DNA of 64,000 nt from Arthrobacter sp. MA-N2 (GTDB lineage Bacteria; Actinomycetota; Actinomycetes; Actinomycetales; Micrococcaceae), in the NCBI RefSeq assembly GCF_000517125.1, contig NZ_KI912155.1, positions 3,536,029-3,600,028 of the forward strand. The letters are read 5' to 3'. The notes beneath the pieces are model-generated. The model did not search any database. It worked only from the letters and a program-made list of their open reading frames with translations, and had not been told where the DNA came from. Positions 17,603 through 25,767 of the stretch are shown here, in pieces. The first letter of the stretch is position 1. Every line of letters begins with the position of its first letter. Both the position numbers and the translations under genes were made by a program.

Positions 17603-17880
17603 CCACCCGGGGTTTGCCATTCTTGGGCAACTTGACGACTTCTGCTGCAATCACCGGGGCAAGCACCGCGGGGAGAATGACCTTGGCGGTCAGGGCATCG
17701 AAGTCCACCGCTCCAAGACCCATGCCTACGACTGCTGCGCCGATAAGGCCACCGAACAACGCATGCGAAGATGATTTCCGTCGAATGGAAAGCACCGACG
17801 AGGTTGAGAAGTGCGGCCAGGGCCACGGCGATCTTTGGCTTGATGGCGGCCAGCGCGATGGGTGTAGCGATCAAGGGCCT
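17586..17880 (-). pseudogene. Decayed PiT-family phosphate transporter fragment
   Basis: Two pieces in different minus-strand frames match the inorganic-phosphate transporter (PiT) family. From about 17877 to 17776 the frame reads ATPIALAAIKPKIAVALAAL then LNLVGAFHSTE, like the PiT TM region before the central loop. From about 17774 to 17586 another frame reads SSSHALFGGLIGAAVVGMG, the PiT signature (normally PSSSSHA), continuing VILPAVLAPVIAAEVV and ending soon after. The normal segment between STE and SSSHA (some 35-40 residues) is missing, and both ends are absent. So this is an internally deleted, frameshifted relic. Its 3' end overlaps the ppsA stop by 17 bp. Confidence 0.75.
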
Positions 17881-17889
17881 TTCGACCCT
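17875..17889. promoter_or_regulatory. DosR/DevR-like box upstream of pfkB
   Basis: GGGCCTTTCGACCCT lies 49 bp before the chosen pfkB start. Its half sites are inverted around TTTCG. It resembles the other boxes in this stretch and the mycobacterial consensus. Confidence 0.55.
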
Positions 17890-17938
17890 GACGCTACGAG
17901 GGGATCGAACCAGATCGCAGTCTCCTATGCTGGGTCTT

Positions 17939-18901
17939 ATGGAAGCCTCCCAGCCATCGGGCGCGAAACCGATCCTCACTGTCACCATGAATCCTGCTCT
18001 GGACGTCAGCACGTCAACGGATCGGGTCTACAGCGGTCATAAGCTGCGGTGCGGCACTAGCCGCCTCGATCCGGGCGGCGGTGGCGTAAACGTTGCCCGC
18101 GTAATCCAGCGGCTCGGGGGGCAGGTCTTGGCCGTGTACACCGCAGGCGGTCCTCCGGGGGAAGCCTACCGACGGCTGATGGAAGGTGAGCAAGTCCCTT
18201 CCCTGGTCATCCCGATCAAGGGGAGCACCCGGCAAAACTTCACCGTTGATGAGAATTCGACCGGGAACCAATTCCGTTTCGTGCTTGAGGGCGCAGAGCT
18301 CAGCGAAGACGAATGGCGCACCTGCCTGCAGCTTGTGGGCCGGTCGATCTCGCCGGGCGGATACGTGGTGGCCAGCGGCAGCCTTCCGCCGGGAGTGCCT
18401 GAGGATTTCTATGCGCAGCTCGCCCGTCTCGTCCGGAAGGGCGGTGCGCGATTCGTTGTGGATACCTCGGGACAACCGCTCGCCGAAGTGCTTGCCGAGG
18501 GCGTCTTTCTCGTCAAACCCAGCAAGCGTGAGTTGGGCGAACATTTCGGCGCACCGCTCGAGGGCGAACGGAACCAGATCGAGGCGGCCTCGGCACTGGT
18601 GGCCAGCGGATCGGCGGAGTATGTCGCTCTGACACTGGGCGACGCCGGAGCGATTCTCGCGTCCAAGGAAGGGGTCATCCGCTTGCCCGTGCCGTCAGTG
18701 CGGGTGCTCAGCACCGTCGGAGCCGGTGATAGTTTTCTCGGAGCCCTGGTTCTGCGCTTGGCGCAGGGGTGCCCGGTTGAGGCCGCTTTCAGGTCTGCCC
18801 TCGCCGCGGGAAGCGCAGCCGCGATGACCCCGGCAACAGAACTGTGCCACCGGAAAGACGTCGAACGTTTGGAGGAAGAACTCGCCGCCGCCGTGTCTTA
18901 G
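17939..18901 (+). CDS. pfkB: PfkB-type phosphofructokinase
   Basis: A 320-aa ribokinase-fold sugar-phosphate kinase of the 1-phosphofructokinase/PfkB branch. The substrate motif TMNPALDVSTSTDRV is near the N-terminus, followed by LDPGGGGVNVARVI. The C-terminal anion hole/catalytic base is VGAGDSFLGA (D264). Very similar in layout to the DosR-regulated PfkB of mycobacteria. Two in-frame ATGs, 17927 and 17939, are possible; the latter gives a family-like N-terminus. The ribosome binding site is weak. The box 49 bp upstream supports oxygen-linked control. It converges on the toroid-protein gene with a 4-bp overlap. Confidence 0.9.
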   Translation: MEASQPSGAKPILTVTMNPALDVSTSTDRVYSGHKLRCGTSRLDPGGGGVNVARVIQRLGGQVLAVYTAGGPPGEAYRRLMEGEQVPSLVIPIKGSTRQNFTVDENSTGNQFRFVLEGAELSEDEWRTCLQLVGRSISPGGYVVASGSLPPGVPEDFYAQLARLVRKGGARFVVDTSGQPLAEVLAEGVFLVKPSKRELGEHFGAPLEGERNQIEAASALVASGSAEYVALTLGDAGAILASKEGVIRLPVPSVRVLSTVGAGDSFLGALVLRLAQGCPVEAAFRSALAAGSAAAMTPATELCHRKDVERLEEELAAAVS

Positions 18902-19824
18902 CGCGCATCCCACCAGCGCAGCACCCGGAGACACCGCAAACTCGTGATGCGACTTGCCCCGGGTTCTTCAAGGGGGAACCAGCGGAATCCTGGGTAGGGA
19001 CGATAACGCTTCCAGGTGCCGTCCGGACGGCGCGCCAGGCGGACCTGTTCCACTGCGTCAGCAAGGCGCGGGTCCGGTGCATTGCCGCAGGCTCTGAAGT
19101 ATTCGAGTCCACGGAGAATATCGAAATGCCATTGGGGAGGGAACGGGAAGCGGAGGAACTCCTCATTCGCGACCTCCCCGGTTCTATGGGACCGGTACAG
19201 GTGATGGCGGAGGAAGAACTCCTCTGCGCAGTCGGCCGCGGCATCCACAAGTACCGCACCTCCCGAACGCCGATAGGCAAGGAGGGCTTCAAGGACGGTG
19301 ATAGTCGAGTGGAAGGAGCCGTGACGGGAGCCTTTCCGTCTGGCTTGGCAGTTCCATCCGCCGTCGGACAGCTGATCCCGGAGCAGCCAAGACACGGCCG
19401 CACCGAGCCGCTGGTCCTGGTAACCGAAGTATGAGCCCAGCAGGACCAGCATCCCGGTCACGCAAGTTTCCGGGGAACGGTAGACCAGGTTAAGGCCTCC
19501 GTCGGTGTACCTGGCGCCATCCCAGAGTCGCTTGCAGCCAGCCAGGGCTTGGATGTTTCCAGGTGCGAGCCCGAGCCGTTGAAGAAGTAGAAGCGTGTAC
19601 GTCGTGGACGTCCATTTAGGGAGGTAGAGTCCCTGCGCCCACGTGCCGGCCTCGTCCTGCTCGGCGAGGAGACGAGCGCCCCAGCCCTCCCATGCGACGC
19701 GCTGCCGTTCAGTCGAAACCTCGGCATCTGAAGCATCGGTGAGGTCTTCCAATACCTGCCACCTCAGTGCCGGATCTCCTTCGAGCAACCACGTGACCAG
19801 CTCTGGGTGCCCAGGAAGGTTCAT
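18898..19824 (-). CDS. Alpha/alpha-toroid (prenyltransferase/squalene-cyclase repeat-like) protein
   Basis: A 308-aa soluble protein made of helical repeats with the pattern GxWxxxxYLPKWTSTTYTLLLL, DGGLNLVYRSPETCVTGMLVLLGSYF and DGGWNCQARRKGSRHGSFHSTITVLEAL. These DGG-W and Q-W-like turns belong to the terpenoid cyclase/prenyltransferase toroid superfamily. No DxDD catalytic motif of squalene-hopene cyclase is seen, so cyclase activity should not be assumed. It lies 12 bp downstream of the universal stress protein gene and is likely co-transcribed from the DosR-like promoter at 20348. A stress-related role is inferred from context only. Confidence 0.75.
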   Translation of the reverse strand: MNLPGHPELVTWLLEGDPALRWQVLEDLTDASDAEVSTERQRVAWEGWGARLLAEQDEAGTWAQGLYLPKWTSTTYTLLLLQRLGLAPGNIQALAGCKRLWDGARYTDGGLNLVYRSPETCVTGMLVLLGSYFGYQDQRLGAAVSWLLRDQLSDGGWNCQARRKGSRHGSFHSTITVLEALLAYRRSGGAVLVDAAADCAEEFFLRHHLYRSHRTGEVANEEFLRFPFPPQWHFDILRGLEYFRACGNAPDPRLADAVEQVRLARRPDGTWKRYRPYPGFRWFPLEEPGASRITSLRCLRVLRWWDAR

Positions 19825-19836
19825 ACCCGCGCCCCA

Positions 19837-20280
19837 TCAACCGTTCTCGGGGGCACGAACTACCAGGACGGGGCAAAGGGCGTGGGCCACGCAGGCAGAA
19901 CTGACCGAGCCGAGCAACAGACCGGCAAATCCGCCATGGCCCCGTCGGCCAACAACGAGCATGTCGGCATCCTTGCTGGCGTCGATGAGCAGATCCCGGG
20001 CTGGACCGCAGAGGAGACGCGAGGTGACGTTTCCGGGGAGAGCCGGGCCGAACGCCCGTGCCAAGGATTCCTCAAGTATTCCTTGGGCTTCCTTCTCGTA
20101 GTCCCCGACGTCGGGCGCTACGTATCCGCCGTAGACCTGCGGGAACATCCAGCACGCCACGGCGACCACCTGGGCCCCTAACGGCACGGCAATACTCCGA
20201 GCGTGCTTAAGGGCCTCAATTGAAGCGGGAGATCCGTCGACTCCGACCACGATCTTGCCTGTGGATGCTTCTTGGTCCAT
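19837..20280 (-). CDS. Universal stress protein (UspA family)
   Basis: A 147-aa single-domain Usp. It begins IVVGVDGSPASIEALKHARSIA and ends with the ATP-binding motif VVGRRGHGGFAGLLLGSVS followed by CVAHALCPVLVV. This is the G-x2-G-x9-G-S nucleotide-binding class found repeatedly in mycobacterial DosR regulons. The gene heads a two-gene leftward operon with the toroid protein. A good DosR-like box lies 67-83 bp before the start. Confidence 0.93.
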   Translation of the reverse strand: MDQEASTGKIVVGVDGSPASIEALKHARSIAVPLGAQVVAVACWMFPQVYGGYVAPDVGDYEKEAQGILEESLARAFGPALPGNVTSRLLCGPARDLLIDASKDADMLVVGRRGHGGFAGLLLGSVSSACVAHALCPVLVVRAPENG

Positions 20281-20347
20281 GACTTACTCCTGCCGGGAAG
20301 AGGAACTGCTGGTTCTTGAAGCCTGACGGGATTCCGGACGGTCTTGC

Positions 20348-20363
20348 AGGGCCTAAAGTCACT
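20348..20363. promoter_or_regulatory. DosR/DevR-like box upstream of the usp operon
   Basis: AGGGCCTAAAGTCACT (minus strand AGTGACTTTAGGCCCT) is centred about 75 bp before the universal stress protein start. This is the closest match in the window to the DosR core GGGACTTTNGGCCCT, with one deviation in the left half. Confidence 0.6.
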
Positions 20364-20480
20364 TCACATCGGAAGTGCCGTCGATGGTGGGTGTCATGTG
20401 ACACGTGCGCGCGAAGGAATAGCGCCCCGCGGGTTACCGTTGATGCGAGTAGCTCATAACAAAGACGACAGGAGAAATCC

Positions 20481-20738
20481 GTGGACTTCACTCCCGAATC
20501 CGGCACCATCACCATGTTCTCGACCACTTGGTGCGGTTACTGCAACCGCCTCAAGAAGCAGCTGGACGCCAAGGGCATCGGCTACACCGAGGTCAACATC
20601 GAAGAGGTCGAGGGTACTGCCGAACTCGTGGAGAAACTGAACGGCGGTAACCAGACGGTTCCCACGGTCCTTTTTCCCGACGGCACTGCGGCCACCAACC
20701 CCTCGGCGGCCGAAGTCGAGGCGCGTCTCGCTGCCTGA
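20481..20738 (+). CDS. Mycoredoxin / glutaredoxin-like protein
   Basis: An 85-aa thioredoxin-fold protein from a GTG start after ACAGGAGAAA. The active site W17-C18-G-Y-C21 (FSTTWCGYC), the cis-proline loop QTVPTVLFPDG and TNPSAAEVEARL match actinobacterial mycoredoxin-1, which reduces mycothiol mixed disulfides. It lies just upstream of the mycothiol-dependent formaldehyde dehydrogenase, but with a 97-bp gap containing hairpins, so co-transcription is uncertain. Confidence 0.88.
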   Translation: MDFTPESGTITMFSTTWCGYCNRLKKQLDAKGIGYTEVNIEEVEGTAELVEKLNGGNQTVPTVLFPDGTAATNPSAAEVEARLAA

Positions 20739-20835
20739 GATCCCCGCGATTTCAAAGCGGGTCGTGTGATAAACAGATGGGAGATAGGACGCGGCACCGC
20801 GTCCCCCGTCCACAAACCTCAAAGGGGAATTATCC

Positions 20836-21921
20836 ATGGTCCATGCAGTCAGGGGCGCAATTGTCCGCTCGAAGGGCGCACCCGTAACTCTGGAAACAAT
20901 TCTTGTTCCGGATCCTGGCCCCGGCGAAGCCTTGGTTGACATCCTGACCAGCGGGGTGTGCCACACCGACCTGCATTACAAGTTGGGCGGCATCAGCGAC
21001 GATTTTCCTTTCCTTCTCGGCCATGAAGCAAGCGGCGTTGTGAGCGCCGTCGGCCCGGACGTCACGGACATCGTTCCCGGAGACCGCGTCATCTTGAATT
21101 GGCGCGCAGTCTGCGGCACGTGCCGCGCCTGCAAGCGCGGACAGGCACAGTACTGTTTCAACACCCACAACGCCACGCAAAAGATGACCCTTGAGGATGG
21201 CACCGTCCTCTCCCCCGCCTTGGGAATCGGCGCTTTCGCCGAGAAGACACTCGTCGCCGCGGGGCAATGCACCAAGGTTGATCCCGACGCCGATGCTGCC
21301 GCCGTCGGCCTGCTCGGCTGCGGCGTGATGGCTGGACTCGGTGCCGCGATCAACACGGGAGGCGTGAAGCGCGGCGATTCGGTGGCCGTTATCGGTTGCG
21401 GCGGAGTGGGTGTGGCCGCCATCGCCGGCGCTGCCTTGGCCGGCGCCACCACCGTCATCGCGGTCGATATTGATGTCAAGAAACTGGAGCGTGCGCGCGA
21501 GCTCGGGGCCACCCACGTGGTGGATTCCTCCCAGGGCGACCCGGTGGAACAGATCCGCGAACTCACCGGCGGTTTTGGCGCGGATGTGGTGATCGACGCC
21601 GTCGGCCGCCCCGAAACCTACAAGCAGGCCTTCTACGCCCGCGACCTCGCCGGCACTGTGGTGCTGGTGGGGGTCCCGACGCCGGAGATGACGCTCGAAC
21701 TCCCGTTGCTGGACGTCTTCGGCCGGGGCGGCTCCCTGAAGTCCTCGTGGTACGGCGATTGCCTGCCTTCCCGCGATTTCCCCATGCTCGTCAGCCTTTA
21801 CCGGCAGGGCAAGCTCGATCTTGATGCCTTCGTCACGGAGCGAATCGGTATCGAAGACATCGAAGAGGCTTTCGACAAGATGCACTCCGGTTCCGTCCTC
21901 CGATCGGTGGTGGAACTGTGA
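20836..21921 (+). CDS. mscR: S-(hydroxymethyl)mycothiol dehydrogenase
   Basis: A 361-aa class III-like medium-chain dehydrogenase. It oxidises S-hydroxymethyl-mycothiol (formaldehyde adduct) to the formyl thioester and can reduce S-nitrosomycothiol. Catalytic zinc ligands are C42 ([13 protein letters not shown]) and H63-E64. Structural zinc uses C93, C96, C99 and C107. The NAD-binding motif is [13 protein letters not shown]. The sequence [10 protein letters not shown]...GGI and [14 protein letters not shown] match the mycobacterial MscR/AdhE2 group. The stop overlaps the GTG of the next gene by 4 bp, so the two are translationally coupled. Confidence 0.93.
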   Translation: MVHAVRGAIVRSKGAPVTLETILVPDPGPGEALVDILTSGVCHTDLHYKLGGISDDFPFLLGHEASGVVSAVGPDVTDIVPGDRVILNWRAVCGTCRACKRGQAQYCFNTHNATQKMTLEDGTVLSPALGIGAFAEKTLVAAGQCTKVDPDADAAAVGLLGCGVMAGLGAAINTGGVKRGDSVAVIGCGGVGVAAIAGAALAGATTVIAVDIDVKKLERARELGATHVVDSSQGDPVEQIRELTGGFGADVVIDAVGRPETYKQAFYARDLAGTVVLVGVPTPEMTLELPLLDVFGRGGSLKSSWYGDCLPSRDFPMLVSLYRQGKLDLDAFVTERIGIEDIEEAFDKMHSGSVLRSVVEL

Positions 21922-22577
21922 CGGGCGAGGCTGTGTCCCACGGGACCACAAGTGTGCGCGTTGAACGCGTCGTCACGTCCGGGACGTTCTCACTGGACGG
22001 CGGCACATGGGATGTGGACAACAACGTGTGGATCGTCGGGGACGATTCCGAGTGCATCGTGATCGATCCCGCGCACCAGCCGGCGGCCATTCTCGAGGTG
22101 ATCGGCGGCCGCAAGGTCAAGGCCATTCTGCTCACGCATGGACACGACGACCACATCCGTTCCGCGGGCGCATTCCGGGACCTGGTCCATGCGCCCATCC
22201 ACTTGCACCGCGACGACTGGATGCTGTGGAAGGCGGTTTACCCGGAGGCAGAACCCGACGCCGAGATCACCGAGGGCGAGAACTTCGAGATCGCGGATAC
22301 CCGGCTGAGGGCCATTCACACCCCGGGCCACTCGCCCGGTTCCGTGTCTTTCCACCTGGAGAGCCAAGGAACGCTGTTCAGTGGTGACACGCTGTTTCAG
22401 GGCGGACCGGGTGCAACCGGGCGTTCCTACAGCGATTTCCCGACCATCATCGAATCCATCCGCTCCAAGATCCTCACATTGCCGGAAGAGACCATTGTCT
22501 TGACCGGCCACGGCGACTCCACCACGGTTGGAGCCGAAGCACCCCACCTCGAAGAGTGGATCGCCCGCGGCCACTAG
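21918..22577 (+). CDS. Metallo-beta-lactamase-fold hydrolase linked to mscR
   Basis: A 219-aa MBL-fold protein with the metal motif T-H-G-H-D-D-H ([14 protein letters not shown]), the later H in [14 protein letters not shown], and D in [10 protein letters not shown]. This is a glyoxalase II-like set of ligands. It is coupled to mscR by a 4-bp GTGA overlap, an arrangement found widely in actinobacteria. A plausible role is hydrolysis of the S-formylmycothiol product to mycothiol and formate; that is inference. Its stop codon overlaps that of the convergent oxidoreductase gene (shared CTAG). Confidence 0.9.
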   Translation: MTGEAVSHGTTSVRVERVVTSGTFSLDGGTWDVDNNVWIVGDDSECIVIDPAHQPAAILEVIGGRKVKAILLTHGHDDHIRSAGAFRDLVHAPIHLHRDDWMLWKAVYPEAEPDAEITEGENFEIADTRLRAIHTPGHSPGSVSFHLESQGTLFSGDTLFQGGPGATGRSYSDFPTIIESIRSKILTLPEETIVLTGHGDSTTVGAEAPHLEEWIARGH

Positions 22578-24886
22578 CCCGCGCCAAGCTCCGGTGGTGC
22601 GGCTGGTTCCAGCCGCACCACCACTGACTTGGACGCGGGGGTGTTACTGCCCTCGGCCGTCGAATCCAAGGGAACAAGGACATTCGCTTCGGGGTAATAC
22701 GCGGTGACACATCCGCGCGCCGTGGGGTACGCGATCAACCGCAGCCGACGCAGGACCCTGTCTACGCCGTCGTCGGCTTCGCTGTGTACGTCCACGTAGC
22801 CGCCGTCGGAAAGGCCCAGTTCAGCCAGGTCGTCATGATGCGCAAAGAGCACCATGCGGCCCTTCTTCACGCCCCGGTAGCGGTCATTCATGCTGTAGGT
22901 GGTCGTATTGAATTGGTCGTGGGAGCGCACGGTCTGGAGCAGGAGTCGTCCCTGGGGGACCTGGATGGTCTCGAGGTCGTTGACAGTGAACATCGCTTTC
23001 CCGGTGGCTGTGGGGAACCTCCGCTCGTCCCGGGGACCGTGCGGCAGGACGAAACCGTCGCGGCTGCGGGCCTTTTGGTTGAAGTTCTCGAAGCCGGGTA
23101 CCACATGGGAAATGTGCTCGCGCACGGAATCGTAGTTCGCCTCAAAACCTTGCCAGTCAACCGGGACTTTGTCGCCGAGTACCGTGCCGGCCATGCGGCA
23201 CACGATCGCCACTTCGGACAAGACCTTGCCGGAGATCGGCTCCAACCGTCCCGCCGAGCGGTGCACCGCGCAGACCGTGTCTTCCACGGTGACAAACTGC
23301 TCGCCGCCGGCCTGCCGGTCGATTTCCGTCCGGCCCATTGTCGGCAGGATCATCGCTTGTTCACCCACCACTGCGTGGGAACGGTTGAGCTTGGTGGAAA
23401 TCTGTACGGACAAGCGGGTTTTACGGACGGCGGCTTCGGCCGCCGTCGTGTCCGACATCGCGTGGACGAGATTTCCACCGAGTGCCACCAGGACTTTGAT
23501 CTTCCCGTCCCGCATGCCGCGGATGCTGTCCACGGAATCGACGCCGGGCCGCCGGGGTGGGTCAAAGCCGAACTCCTGCTGCAAGGCGTTGAGGAACGGT
23601 TCGGGCATCTTTTCCCAAATGCCCATGGTGCGGTCGCCTTGGACGTTGCTGTGGCCGCGGATGGGCGACGGGCCCGCACCGGGTTTGCCGATGTTCCCTC
23701 GGAGCAGCAGCAGATTGACGATCTCCTTGATGGTCGCGACGGCTTTCTTGTGCTGCGTGAGGCCCATGGCCCAGGTAATGATGACCTTCTCCGCGCGCAG
23801 GTAGCGGGAGGCAAGCTCGTCGATCTCTTCGGTTTTCAGGCCCGTTGCGGCCAAGACGTCCTGCTCGTCCAGTTTTTCGATGTGGGCCCGGAATTCTTCG
23901 AGCCCTTGGCAGTGCTCCTCGATGAACGCGTGATCCAGCACCGCCCCCGGTGCCGCCGTCTCTGCTTCCAAGACCCGTTTGGACACGGCTTGAAGCAACG
24001 CCATGTCGCCTGCGAGGCGGATCTGCAGGAACTGGTCCGCCAAGTCCGTTCCCTTGCCCAGCAATCCACGGGGCCGTTGCGGGTTCTTGAAGTTGATGAG
24101 CCCGGCCTCCGGGAGCGGGTTCACCGCCACGATGCTGGCTCCGGCCAACTTCGCCTCTTCCAGGGCGGTGAGCATCCGGGGATGGCAGGTCCCGGGGTTC
24201 TGGCCCATGATGATGATCAAATCCGCCTTGGCAAAGTCCGTGTAGCTGACGGCGGACTTTCCCACGCCCAAGGTCTCGCCGAGCGCGAGCCCGGTGGACT
24301 CATGGCACATGTTGGAGCAATCGGGAAGGTTGTTGGTTCCGAAGGCGCGGACGAAGAGTTGGTAGACAAACGCGGCTTCATTGCTGGTCCGTCCACTCGT
24401 ATAGAAGGTGGCTTCGTCCGGCGATTCCAGCGCGTTCAGTTCCCGGGCCACAATCCGGAACGCATTGTCCCAACTGATGGGACGGTAGTGGCTCGAACCT
24501 GCTGGTTTGTAGACGGGTTCCACGAGCCTGCCCTGCTGTCCCAGCCAGTATTCGGAGCGCTGGGCGAGGGAATCGACGTCGTTCTCGTCCCAGAAACCGG
24601 ACGGAACCTTGAGCGGATCGGCCTCCCACCCGACTGCTTTCGCACCGTTCTCGCAAAACTCGGCCAGCTTCCGCTCCGGAGGGTCCGGCCAGGCGCAGCC
24701 CATGCAGTCGAAACCGTCCTTCTGGTTCACCGCCCGCAGCGACTTCCACGTGCGGGACGGACCCATTTGTCTCAGCGAATGCGGCAGTGATTCCACCACG
24801 CTGGGCAAACCCGCGGCGGATCGCTTCGGCGGACCGACAGTGAGGTCCGCGTCGGAATCGTGAACAACGGCTGGTTTTTTGTCCAC
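22574..24886 (-). CDS. FdhF/YdeP-family molybdopterin oxidoreductase
   Basis: A 770-aa molybdopterin-bis(guanine dinucleotide) enzyme of the DMSO-reductase superfamily. Near residue 61 it has the family motif CMGCAWPDP in place of the usual CxxCxxxC iron-sulfur site. Further markers are YTSGRTSNEAAFVYQLF, CSNMCHESTGLALGETLG, RGHSNVQGDRTMGI and the C-terminal VRSHDQFNTTTYSMNDRYRGV (cofactor-binding domain). Family members are annotated as formate-dehydrogenase-like; true activity is mostly unproven. The position opposite the formaldehyde-to-formate genes suggests a role in formate disposal. The start is a GTG after GAGGTAGAGCA. Confidence 0.9.
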   Translation of the reverse strand: MDKKPAVVHDSDADLTVGPPKRSAAGLPSVVESLPHSLRQMGPSRTWKSLRAVNQKDGFDCMGCAWPDPPERKLAEFCENGAKAVGWEADPLKVPSGFWDENDVDSLAQRSEYWLGQQGRLVEPVYKPAGSSHYRPISWDNAFRIVARELNALESPDEATFYTSGRTSNEAAFVYQLFVRAFGTNNLPDCSNMCHESTGLALGETLGVGKSAVSYTDFAKADLIIIMGQNPGTCHPRMLTALEEAKLAGASIVAVNPLPEAGLINFKNPQRPRGLLGKGTDLADQFLQIRLAGDMALLQAVSKRVLEAETAAPGAVLDHAFIEEHCQGLEEFRAHIEKLDEQDVLAATGLKTEEIDELASRYLRAEKVIITWAMGLTQHKKAVATIKEIVNLLLLRGNIGKPGAGPSPIRGHSNVQGDRTMGIWEKMPEPFLNALQQEFGFDPPRRPGVDSVDSIRGMRDGKIKVLVALGGNLVHAMSDTTAAEAAVRKTRLSVQISTKLNRSHAVVGEQAMILPTMGRTEIDRQAGGEQFVTVEDTVCAVHRSAGRLEPISGKVLSEVAIVCRMAGTVLGDKVPVDWQGFEANYDSVREHISHVVPGFENFNQKARSRDGFVLPHGPRDERRFPTATGKAMFTVNDLETIQVPQGRLLLQTVRSHDQFNTTTYSMNDRYRGVKKGRMVLFAHHDDLAELGLSDGGYVDVHSEADDGVDRVLRRLRLIAYPTARGCVTAYYPEANVLVPLDSTAEGSNTPASKSVVVRLEPAAPPELGAG

Positions 24887-24990
24887 TGCTCTACCTCACT
24901 TCAGGAGGGCGGCACATCCCGTTCCCGGGAGGATGCCTCCGCCCGGAACCACGTGGTCGTGGCCTCAAGCGTAGTCCTGGCGGTATCCGT

Positions 24991-25767
24991 CTACAACGGC
25001 GCGCTGGTGTTCTTCACAGGGAGCAGGCTCTGGAAATCGCCGTCGAGCAGTTCCGCGTATCCGGCGTAAGCCTGGACCACGGCTTCTTCGACCGCGGGTA
25101 CGTCCAGCTGCGGTAGGAGGTCGTTGGCGGCCCCGGCGGTGGCAGGATCCCACTCCAGCCCGAGGGCTTCATAGCTCGCGGTGAGGACCTCGCGGATCGG
25201 GGCCGAGTTCTCCACGACGATTACCGAGCTGAACAGCCAGCCTCCGGAGACCACCCTCTGCGCCGTGCCGATCAGTTTGATCTGGTGTGCCGGAAAATCC
25301 GGATCCAGGCCGTGGACACTGAACTCGCCGGGGCAATACTCGCCGGGGATCTCCCCGACGGCGGCGTGCAGGCCGACGCGACGGAGCGCACCTGCCAGGA
25401 GCTCGCCAAAGAATGAAAAACGGGCCTTGGCTCCGGCAATCGCATCGGGGTGCGGCTCAACGTGGTCGATCACGAGGGTGCCCCGATGGTAAGCCGCGGC
25501 ACGCCCACCTGCCTTGCGGATCAACGGTTCGAAACCCAGGTCACGGCAAGCCTCGGATGCGGCTTCGAATCCCGGCAGCTTGGCATCGCGTTGCCCGAAC
25601 GCCACGGTGGGTCGCGGGCGGTACAACCGCAGCGTGGGTGCCAGCATTCCCCTACGGGCACGGGTCAGGAGCTCGATCCCGAAGTCCAGGTCATCAGCGG
25701 CCCCGAGCGATTCTTCCTGGCGCACCACCGTCAGCGTGCGCTGTGTTCCGGGGAGTTCCCCGGCCAT
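24991..25767 (-). CDS. Lipoate-protein ligase A-like (BPL/LplA) protein
   Basis: A 258-aa protein of the biotin/lipoate A/B ligase fold. The stretch LRLYRPRPTVAFGQRDAKLPGFEAA is the LplA N-terminal pattern (P-T-V-x-F-G-x2-D), followed by RKAGGRAAAYHRGTLVIDHV, equivalent to the RRxSGGGxVxHD region but altered (KAGGRAAAYH), and KLIGTAQRVVSGGWLFSSVIVV containing the catalytic-type lysine. Likely to bind or transfer lipoate/octanoate or a related acyl group; the substrate is uncertain because of the altered motif. Its ATG overlaps the thioesterase stop (ATGA), so the two are co-translated. Confidence 0.8.
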   Translation of the reverse strand: MAGELPGTQRTLTVVRQEESLGAADDLDFGIELLTRARRGMLAPTLRLYRPRPTVAFGQRDAKLPGFEAASEACRDLGFEPLIRKAGGRAAAYHRGTLVIDHVEPHPDAIAGAKARFSFFGELLAGALRRVGLHAAVGEIPGEYCPGEFSVHGLDPDFPAHQIKLIGTAQRVVSGGWLFSSVIVVENSAPIREVLTASYEALGLEWDPATAGAANDLLPQLDVPAVEEAVVQAYAGYAELLDGDFQSLLPVKNTSAPL

